From Bifidobacterium breve (GTDB lineage Bacteria; Actinomycetota; Actinomycetes; Nanopelagicales; Nanopelagicaceae), in assembly GCA_945883675.1 (NCBI GenBank), contig CAMCYA010000002.1, forward strand, positions 19,062 to 83,061: a DNA stretch of 64,000 nucleotides. Direction: 5' to 3'. Made by a program: the position numbers and the translations under genes. Positions 57,563 through 64,000 of the stretch are shown here, one piece after another; the stretch's first letter is position 1; the number at the start of each line of letters is the position of its first letter. The notes beneath the pieces were generated by a model. The model ran no database searches, was not told the DNA's origin, and saw only the letters and a program-made list of their open reading frames with translations.

Positions 57563-58771
57563 TTACTTATCAGGTCCATTAGCGGTGGCTGCGGCCTCTC
57601 CTTTTGCTAGGCGCATTCGTAGTTGCTCACCGGCCTTTAACCGTTTTGGATCGGTAAGGATTTCGCCAGTACTTAATTGAACTACTGAATATCCGCGATC
57701 TAATGTGGCTTGTGGGGAGAGCGCGCGAACACGGGCCTTTATCTGTTTTAACTCTTCTTTAGCTAACTTTAGTCTGGCAGCAAAAGATCTATTAGATCTA
57801 TCTTTTAATGCAGCAATTACCTCTGCTCTGCTTGAAACTAAAACCATAGGATCTTTCATTACTGGACGCGCCATAAAGTTTGTAATTCTTGTGCTTTCAA
57901 GATCGATTAAATTTACCAAGCGACGCCTAGCGCGATCCTTAAACGCTGTAATCATGGCAATCTCTTCTGCAATGTCTGGAACAACTCGCTTGGCAGCATC
58001 TGTGGGTGTTGATGCTCGATAGTCAGCAACTAAATCTAAAAGAGGTGAATCTTTCTCATGCCCAATCGCGCTCACAATAGGAGTCTGACAAGAAGCTGCT
58101 AAGCGAACAAGACCCTCATCACTAAATGGAAGCAAATCTTCGAAAGAGCCACCACCACGGGTAATGATGATTACTTCAACAGTTTTATCAGCTTCTAACT
58201 CTCGAAGAGCTTCTGATACTTCACTTACGGCGGCAGCACCTTGAACTGTTACTTCTCTAATTTCAAATTGAACGCTTGGCCATCTCCGTTTAGCATTTTC
58301 AACTACATCTTTTTCAGCATCAGTATTTCGTCCACAGATCAGTCCAATTTTTTGTGGCAAAAGTGGAAGCGCAACTTTGCGATCAGAGTCAAACAAACCT
58401 TCTTGTGCCAGAGTGTTTTTTAAAGCTTCTAATCGTGCAAGAAGTTCACCAACACCAACTTGGCGAATCTCTCGAGCAGAAAAAGAAAGCGAACCATTTT
58501 TTGTGTACCAAGATGGCTTTGCATATAAAACTACTCTCGCATTTGCTGGAAGTGGCTGCGCAGCTGCAATCACTGATTTATGACACATCACCGAAATTGA
58601 CATGTCGACGCTTGGATCACGCAAACGGATAAAGGCCATCATTCCACTGCGTTCATTTAGTTCGCTGATCTCACCTTCGATCCAAATAGGACCCAAACGA
58701 TCTACGTACTCTTTGATGGCTTCAGTAACTACCCGAACCGTTGCCGGGGCTTCACTTGAAGTTTCAAACAT
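57563..58771 (-). CDS. xseA: exodeoxyribonuclease VII large subunit
   Basis: A 402-residue protein: N-terminal OB fold with WIEGEISELNERSGMMAF, catalytic domain with GLICGRNTDAEKDVVENAK, IIITRGGGSFEDLLPFSDE and SAIGHEKDSPLLDLVADYRA, then a coiled-coil C-terminal part. It starts 25 bases from the divergent ispH gene. Length is slightly under the usual 440, mostly by a short tail. Confidence 0.95.
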   Translation of the reverse strand: MFETSSEAPATVRVVTEAIKEYVDRLGPIWIEGEISELNERSGMMAFIRLRDPSVDMSISVMCHKSVIAAAQPLPANARVVLYAKPSWYTKNGSLSFSAREIRQVGVGELLARLEALKNTLAQEGLFDSDRKVALPLLPQKIGLICGRNTDAEKDVVENAKRRWPSVQFEIREVTVQGAAAVSEVSEALRELEADKTVEVIIITRGGGSFEDLLPFSDEGLVRLAASCQTPIVSAIGHEKDSPLLDLVADYRASTPTDAAKRVVPDIAEEIAMITAFKDRARRRLVNLIDLESTRITNFMARPVMKDPMVLVSSRAEVIAALKDRSNRSFAARLKLAKEELKQIKARVRALSPQATLDRGYSVVQLSTGEILTDPKRLKAGEQLRMRLAKGEAAATANGPDK

Positions 58772-58796
58772 GGATAGAGCCTAATAGACTGAGCCC

Positions 58797-59753
58797 ATGG
58801 CTAAGAGAGTTCTGCTTGCGGCGCCCCGCGGATATTGCGCAGGGGTAGATCGCGCAGTTATTACAGTCGAAAAAGCTTTGGCTCTCTATGGAGCGCCGGT
58901 CTATGTGCGCAAACAAATTGTTCACAATATTCACGTCGTAGCATCCCTTGAAGCAAAGGGTGCAATCTTTGTTGATGAAACTGATGAAGTTCCTGAAGGA
59001 AAAACTGTTGTTTTTTCCGCACACGGCGTCTCACCTTTAGTTCATGAACAAGCAGCTGCAAGAAATCTCAAGACAATTGATGCAACCTGTCCACTTGTAA
59101 CAAAAGTGCACCATGAAGTACGTCGTTTTGCCGCTGAAGGTTCGGAGATTTTGCTCATCGGCCACCACCACCACGAAGAAGTTGAAGGAACAGCTGGTGA
59201 AGCAGTGGGTCAAGTTCGAGTTGTCGATGGATTAGAAGGTGCTCGAACAGTTCAGCCAACACCTGGAAAAAATTTAGTTTGGCTCTCACAAACCACCTTG
59301 TCAGTTGATGAAACATTAGAGTCAGTTGCAATATTAAAAGAGCGCTTTCCAGATATTCAGGCACCTCCAAGTGATGATATTTGTTATGCAACTCAAAACA
59401 GACAAGAGGCCATTAAGGCAATTGCACCGCAGTCTGATCTTGTCATCGTTGTTGGTTCTGTTAATTCATCTAACTCTGTGCGCTTGGTTGAAGTTGCACT
59501 TGAGTATGGAGCAAAAGCTTCCTACTTAGTTGATTACGCAGAACAGATGCAGGACCAATGGTTTGAAGGTGTAGAGACAATTGGTGTCACAAGTGGTGCA
59601 TCGGTACCAGAGATTCTTGTAACAGATGTGCTCAAATCTCTTGCCGAGATGGGATTTAAGGAAGTAACCGAAGTTACAGCGGCTGAAGAATCACTGCTTT
59701 TTGCTTTGCCACCAGAGCTACGCAAAGACATGAAAGCAGCTGGGCAGATCTAA
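58797..59753 (+). CDS. ispH: 4-hydroxy-3-methylbut-2-enyl diphosphate reductase
   Basis: Last step of the MEP pathway, giving IPP and DMAPP, using a 4Fe-4S cluster. The three cluster Cys are in [26 protein letters not shown] and [28 protein letters not shown] and [14 protein letters not shown] supply catalytic residues. It is 318 residues. It is divergent from xseA, a pairing also seen in mycobacteria (Rv1108c/Rv1110). Its product feeds UppS and other prenyl transferases. Confidence 0.97.
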   Translation: MAKRVLLAAPRGYCAGVDRAVITVEKALALYGAPVYVRKQIVHNIHVVASLEAKGAIFVDETDEVPEGKTVVFSAHGVSPLVHEQAAARNLKTIDATCPLVTKVHHEVRRFAAEGSEILLIGHHHHEEVEGTAGEAVGQVRVVDGLEGARTVQPTPGKNLVWLSQTTLSVDETLESVAILKERFPDIQAPPSDDICYATQNRQEAIKAIAPQSDLVIVVGSVNSSNSVRLVEVALEYGAKASYLVDYAEQMQDQWFEGVETIGVTSGASVPEILVTDVLKSLAEMGFKEVTEVTAAEESLLFALPPELRKDMKAAGQI

Positions 59754-59789
59754 TTTCTTTTTAGAAACCGTAATCGCATGAATCTTTAG

Positions 59790-60206
59790 TTATGCAGTTC
59801 TATTCTCTGATTTAAAAGGCTTTTTCTTTGCCTTTTGATTAAAGTACATAAACCAACCGTAGAGGGCCGAGACAATTAGAAATGGTGCTTCACTTGCAAG
59901 GGCTGCAATAAAATCAATTCCAACTCTTGATGGCCTGAATCCCACCAACACTATTGTTGTCAGTAGCGATGTTGCAGCAAAGGCCAATGGTGGAGTTACA
60001 ACAGAGACATATGTTGTGCCTGGGCGACCAAAACGCAGTGAGCCATACATTGCAGCACAGATTGCAATTCCGGTAATTACTCCAACACCACTACGAAAAA
60101 CTGATTCAATGAAAACAAAAAAACCAATAAACAATGTTTGCAGAACCACAACGCCTTCTTTTTTAAGTCCTGGGCCTTGAATAGCTACTTTTTGAAATGC
60201 GCTCAT
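59790..60206 (-). CDS. DUF6542-type membrane protein
   Basis: A 138-residue protein with about four membrane helices, starting after a soluble N-terminus of 20 residues and ending in a basic tail (NQKAKKKPFKS). It resembles the actinobacterial DUF6542 family between lytB2 and ychF (Rv1111c by memory), including FIESVFRSGVGVITGIAI and the TPPLAFAATSLLTTI segment. It overlaps rmuC (ATGA). Function unknown. Confidence 0.75.
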   Translation of the reverse strand: MSAFQKVAIQGPGLKKEGVVVLQTLFIGFFVFIESVFRSGVGVITGIAICAAMYGSLRFGRPGTTYVSVVTPPLAFAATSLLTTIVLVGFRPSRVGIDFIAALASEAPFLIVSALYGWFMYFNQKAKKKPFKSENRTA

Positions 60207-61351
60207 TGCTCTTCTACCTCTTCTGCATCGATGTAATCATCTCCGCCATCTAACTCCGCGCTCTTTAACTCCCTGACCGCACCAGGTGCTTCAGGATAGG
60301 CAATGGCTAATTTATCTTTATCTCCAGCAACTCCCAAGTTATGAATCCGGCGAGCTGGCGCCAAGACAGTTTTCTCAGCCGTAGGCACCAGATCTTCATA
60401 AGCCTTAGAGGTTGATGAGATTGCTTTGCCAACGGCAACAATTTTAGTGTGAAGCAAAGTGATGTTCTTTAAGAAAGTACTCGCAACCTTTTGAATCTCA
60501 TCTGCGTTTTCGGCTAACTTGTTTCTGGAAAAAATGTATCCAATTGTGCGAAGCAAGGCCATCATCGATGTTGGGGTTGCAATAGTGACTCCTGCTTTAA
60601 AGGCTTTTTCTAGCAGCATTGGATCTAAGCGCAGAGCCTCTGACAAAAGAGTTTCAAAGGGAACAAAGAGAACTACAAAGTCAGGTGAGCCTTGAGATTT
60701 GTGATAGCCACGTTTTGCCAAAGCTTCTACATGTTTGAGTAAATCTTTTGTATGAAGTTGCAAGAATTCATCTCGCTCACTTTGATCTTGTGTTGCAAAG
60801 GCATCTAGGAAACGATCAAAGGGAAACTTAGAGTCTATAAATAGAAGGCTTCCGCCTGGCATGTTTACAGTTACATCTGGAATTCCAGTTGAGTCAGAAT
60901 CTGTTGTTGAGCGCTGGCTTGTATATTCATGTCCTTGTCTTAATCCTGCGCCTTCCAACAGTAGTTCTAACTGCGCCTCACCAAATTTTCCACGCGTCTG
61001 AGTATTAGAAAGTGCGCCAGCTATTTTTTTCGTCTCATCAAAAATAGATTCCGAAGCTCTTCGCATTTCGCTAATTGTTGTATTTAGCTTTGCCTCTGCC
61101 TCAGTACGAATACGATTTGCTTCGTTAGATTGTTGTGACAACTTATTGACCGACTCTTTCATCGCAACAAGTTCGGCGTTTAACTTAATTGCACCCTCAG
61201 TTTTACTGCGCTCTGCATCTAACTGTGATTTATAGTCCTTGAGTAAAGCTTGATCACCCGAGGAATTCTTGAATTTGAGGGCAGAAAGTAGGTAACCGAT
61301 AGTGATTCCGGTTAATACACCTATCAATAAGGGCGTTAGGTAAGCGGGCAT
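60203..61351 (-). CDS. rmuC: RmuC-family DNA recombination protein
   Basis: A 382-residue protein: N-terminal membrane helix (about 5-23), coiled coil through 130, then the RmuC nuclease-like domain (KFGEAQLELLLEGAGLRQG, LLFIDSKFPFDRFLDAF, DFVVLFVPFETLLSEALR). The family limits inversions at short inverted repeats in E. coli. A Glu/Asp-rich tail ends the protein. It is divergent from ychF with 51 bases between. Confidence 0.92.
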   Translation of the reverse strand: MPAYLTPLLIGVLTGITIGYLLSALKFKNSSGDQALLKDYKSQLDAERSKTEGAIKLNAELVAMKESVNKLSQQSNEANRIRTEAEAKLNTTISEMRRASESIFDETKKIAGALSNTQTRGKFGEAQLELLLEGAGLRQGHEYTSQRSTTDSDSTGIPDVTVNMPGGSLLFIDSKFPFDRFLDAFATQDQSERDEFLQLHTKDLLKHVEALAKRGYHKSQGSPDFVVLFVPFETLLSEALRLDPMLLEKAFKAGVTIATPTSMMALLRTIGYIFSRNKLAENADEIQKVASTFLKNITLLHTKIVAVGKAISSTSKAYEDLVPTAEKTVLAPARRIHNLGVAGDKDKLAIAYPEAPGAVRELKSAELDGGDDYIDAEEVEEQ

Positions 61352-61402
61352 GGGCCTATCGTGGCAGGAAGCACTGACAATCCCGCGTAGGCTCTACTCC
61401 TC

Positions 61403-62476
61403 GTGAGCCTCTCAATTGGAATAGTCGGACTGCCAAATGTGGGTAAGTCCACCCTTTTTAACGCTCTGACTAAAAACAACGTGCTTGCTGCCAACTATCC
61501 CTTTGCCACGATTGAACCCAATGTGGGCATGGTGGGAGTGCCAGATGAGCGCTTACCCAAATTAGCCACGATCTTTAGCTCCGAAAAAATTCTTCCAGCC
61601 GTAGTCTCTTTTGTTGATATCGCAGGAATTGTTAAGGGAGCATCTGAAGGCGCAGGACTTGGAAACAAATTTCTAACAAATATTCGTGAGACCGATGCAA
61701 TCTGCCAAGTGATACGTGTTTTTAATGATGGCGATGTTGTTCACGTTGATGGTCGTATTGATCCGGCATCAGATATGGAAACGATTAATACAGAGTTAGC
61801 GCTGGCAGATTTACAAACTATTGAAAAAGCAATTCCACGGTTAGAAAAAGAAGCCCGTGTTGCTAAAGAAAAAACTGCAGTGCTAGATGCCGTTAAGTCT
61901 GCAAATGATTGGCTGCAATCAGGCAAACCTTTGTCACAAAGCTCAATCGATCTAGAGCTTTTACAAGAACTACATCTATTAACAGCAAAGCCATTTCTCT
62001 ACGTTTTCAATGTTGATGCCGCTGAGTTAAATGATGGAGATTTACGGAAAAAACTGCAGGCCCTAGTTTCCCCCGCAGAAGCAATTTTCTTAGATGCAAA
62101 AACAGAGGCAGAACTTGCAGAACTCAGCGATGAGGATGCATTAGAATTGTTGGAGTCAATTGGTTTGAAAGAACCAGGACTTGCAACTTTGGCACGTGTT
62201 GGTTTCGATACTTTGGGTTTGCAGACATATTTAACTGCTGGTCCAAAAGAAGCTCGCGCATGGACAATTCACAAAGGTGACACCGCACCCATGGCCGCTG
62301 GTGTTATTCATACAGATTTCCAAAAGGGATTTATTAAAGCTGAAATCGTCGGCTTTGAAGATCTGATTGCTGCAGGATCAATGACCGAAGCTAAAGCTAA
62401 GGGTAAAGTCCGCATGGAAGGCAAGGAATATGTAATGGCCGATGGAGATGTAGTGGAGTTTCGATTCAATGTCTAA
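61403..62476 (+). CDS. ychF: ribosome-associated ATPase YchF (OLA1 type)
   Basis: A 357-residue P-loop ATPase: GIVGLPNVGKSTLFNALTKN as P-loop, FVDIAGIVKGASEGAGLGNK as switch II, and a NVDAAE motif in place of the GTPase NKxD, which gives ATP preference. The C-terminal TGS domain follows (from about 275). GTG start at 61403. It overlaps the typA start by 8 bases. The function is a translation-linked regulator with no settled role. Confidence 0.95.
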   Translation: MSLSIGIVGLPNVGKSTLFNALTKNNVLAANYPFATIEPNVGMVGVPDERLPKLATIFSSEKILPAVVSFVDIAGIVKGASEGAGLGNKFLTNIRETDAICQVIRVFNDGDVVHVDGRIDPASDMETINTELALADLQTIEKAIPRLEKEARVAKEKTAVLDAVKSANDWLQSGKPLSQSSIDLELLQELHLLTAKPFLYVFNVDAAELNDGDLRKKLQALVSPAEAIFLDAKTEAELAELSDEDALELLESIGLKEPGLATLARVGFDTLGLQTYLTAGPKEARAWTIHKGDTAPMAAGVIHTDFQKGFIKAEIVGFEDLIAAGSMTEAKAKGKVRMEGKEYVMADGDVVEFRFNV

Positions 62477-64000
62477 TAAACCCTTTTCAAGCAAGCGCCA
62501 GCCACACCTAGATGGTTTGCCCCTAAAAAAGCGCGAGAACCTTCGTAACGTTGCGATCATTGCTCACGTTGACCACGGTAAAACTACGTTGGTTGATGCG
62601 ATGTTGTGGCAGTCAGGTGCTTTTGCGGCTCACAAAGTTCAAGGCGAAGGTCAAGATCGCATGATGGATTCAATGGATCTAGAACGTGAAAAGGGAATTA
62701 CGATTCTTGCAAAGAACACCGCCGTAAAACGTGGAGACACAATCGTAAATATTATTGATACTCCAGGTCACGCAGATTTTGGTGGCGAAGTTGAACGCGG
62801 GCTTGAAATGGTTGACGGTGTTATTTTGTTAGTCGATGCTTCAGAAGGTCCATTGCCACAAACCCGTTTCGTTTTGCGTAAAGCGCTAGAGAAGAATTTG
62901 CCGGTTATCTTGCTCATTAACAAGGTAGACCGCCCAGATTCACGTATCGCAGAGGTTGTCGATGAGGCATACGAACTTTTCCTTGATCTAGATGCAACTG
63001 AAGCTCAGATTGAGTTTCCAGTTGTTTATGCATCAGCAAAAGCTGGTCGAGCATCATTAACGCGGCCAGCAGATGGTGGAATGCCAGTGGAAGAAAACTT
63101 AGATGTTCTCTTTGACACAATCTTTTCTGCAATTCCTGCACCTGAATATCATGAAGGTGCACCATTACAAGCACACGTTACAAACCTTGACTCATCAGCA
63201 TTCTTAGGCCGCCTTGCACTATGTCGTGTGCGCGAGGGTGTCATTAAAAAAGGTCAGCAAGTGGCATGGATGAAAACTGATGGAACAGTAGAGCGAGTTA
63301 AAGTCTCAGAACTATTGATTACAGAGGCGTTAGAGCGTGTACCTGCGCTAGAGGCGCATCCGGGCGACATCATTGCAGTTGCTGGTATTGAAACAATTAC
63401 ATTGGGTGAAACTCTTGCAGATATAGAAAACCCACATGCGTTGCCTCCAATTATTGTTGATGAGCCATCTATTTCTATGACTATTGGTATCAATACTTCT
63501 CCACTTGCAGGAAAGAGTGGAAAGCTTTTGACAGCTCGCCAAGTTAAGGGACGTTTGGATGCAGAGTTAGTCGGTAACGTTTCACTTCGCGTCTTAAACA
63601 CAGAGCGTCCTGACACATGGGAAGTACAAGGCCGAGGTGAACTTCAGCTAGCTGTTCTTGTTGAAATCATGAAGCGTGAAGGATTTGAACTTACTGTTGG
63701 TAAGCCACAAGTAGTTACTAAAACTATTAATGGAAAACTCTCTGAGCCGATGGAGCGTTTAACAATTGATGCACCAGAGGAATATCTTGGCGTGCTTACT
63801 CAGTTGATGGCTCTGCGCAAAGGCCGTATGGAGCAAATGGTTAACCATGGAACTGGTTGGATTCGGCTAGATTACAAAGTTCCATCACGAGGCTTGATTG
63901 GTTTCCGTACTGAGTTTTTAACTGAAACACGTGGCACAGGTTTGCTACACCACGTATTTGATGGATACGAGCCTTGGTATGGAGATATCCGTACTCGCGG
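62469..64000 (+). CDS. typA: ribosome-binding GTPase TypA/BipA (3' truncated by window)
   Basis: The frame starts [20 protein letters not shown] at ATG 62469, overlapping the ychF stop by 8 bases, and stays open to the window end; about 510 codons are visible of the usual 610-640. G motifs are [12 protein letters not shown] (P-loop), [13 protein letters not shown] (G2), [15 protein letters not shown] (G3), NKVDRPDSR (G4) and ASAKAG (G5), followed by EF-G-like domains II, III and V. It assists ribosome assembly under cold or stress. The C-terminal RNA-binding domain lies beyond the window. Confidence 0.96.
   Translation, partial: MSNKPFSSKRQPHLDGLPLKKRENLRNVAIIAHVDHGKTTLVDAMLWQSGAFAAHKVQGEGQDRMMDSMDLEREKGITILAKNTAVKRGDTIVNIIDTPGHADFGGEVERGLEMVDGVILLVDASEGPLPQTRFVLRKALEKNLPVILLINKVDRPDSRIAEVVDEAYELFLDLDATEAQIEFPVVYASAKAGRASLTRPADGGMPVEENLDVLFDTIFSAIPAPEYHEGAPLQAHVTNLDSSAFLGRLALCRVREGVIKKGQQVAWMKTDGTVERVKVSELLITEALERVPALEAHPGDIIAVAGIETITLGETLADIENPHALPPIIVDEPSISMTIGINTSPLAGKSGKLLTARQVKGRLDAELVGNVSLRVLNTERPDTWEVQGRGELQLAVLVEIMKREGFELTVGKPQVVTKTINGKLSEPMERLTIDAPEEYLGVLTQLMALRKGRMEQMVNHGTGWIRLDYKVPSRGLIGFRTEFLTETRGTGLLHHVFDGYEPWYGDIRTR

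Overview
The window looks like chromosome of a small, streamlined actinobacterium, most like the freshwater acI lineage (Nanopelagicales, Candidatus Planktophila type). That placement is inference. It rests on actinobacteria-specific families (DUF3263, DUF3027, DUF2530, DUF501, DUF4307, DUF3817, FtsB-like, Glp/GlpR-like proteins), on an AT-rich composition unusual for the phylum, on very short intergenic gaps with many ATGA, GTGA and TAATG overlaps, and on gene order. From memory, two blocks match Mycobacterium tuberculosis Rv0991c-Rv1026 and Rv1080c-Rv1112. I see no rRNA, insertion sequence, prophage or CRISPR array.

Layout. 1-5.3 kb: the end of a PLP decarboxylase, a DUF3263 protein, groEL with a promoter and CIRCE operator, DUF3027, a cold-shock protein, DUF2530 and an MFS exporter. 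5.3-8.3 kb (minus): pdxH-serC-MFS, ending in a probable 26-residue membrane peptide. 8.3-16.8 kb: photolyase, a membrane GGDEF protein, an SDR, a saccharopine-dehydrogenase-like enzyme, tRNA-Arg, purU, an MMPL transporter and an FmdB zinc ribbon. 16.9-20.5 kb: a CopC-like protein, a CopD-CtaG fusion and an acyl-CoA dehydrogenase in one overlapping run. 20.5-23.4 kb: 5-formyl-THF cyclo-ligase and the Glp-RimJ-GlpR-like block, in which the MoeA-like protein has lost its lid domain and active-site motifs.

23.4-44.8 kb is a dense housekeeping block: protein mannosyltransferase, rsmI, metG, tatD, rsmA, ispE, tRNA-Gln, glmU, prs, rplY, pth, ppc, mfd, a SurA-like lipoprotein, mazG, eno, FtsB-like, DUF501, ppx and a short-bodied tRNA with a Leu UAA anticodon. 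It covers translation fidelity, isoprenoid and wall precursors, PRPP, glycolysis and anaplerosis, and repair. 45-50.5 kb is an export cluster (two MFS pumps and a DrrAB-type ABC exporter) beside a Bax-inhibitor-like protein. 50.5-64 kb holds greA, DUF4307, SURF1, DUF3817, uppS, phoH2, a lytic transglycosylase with a long structured leader, class I fumarase, xseAB, ispH, DUF6542, rmuC, ychF and the first 510 codons of typA.

Cell-envelope functions recur: GlmU makes UDP-GlcNAc; IspE and IspH feed isoprenoid precursors to UppS for the lipid carrier; FtsB-like and Glp/GlpR-like proteins point to division; the transglycosylase remodels the wall. The features most worth checking are the folded leader before the transglycosylase, the lid-less Glp, the class-I-shaped tRNA-Leu(UAA), the repeat- and hairpin-rich gaps after tRNA-Gln and prs, and three small ORFs.
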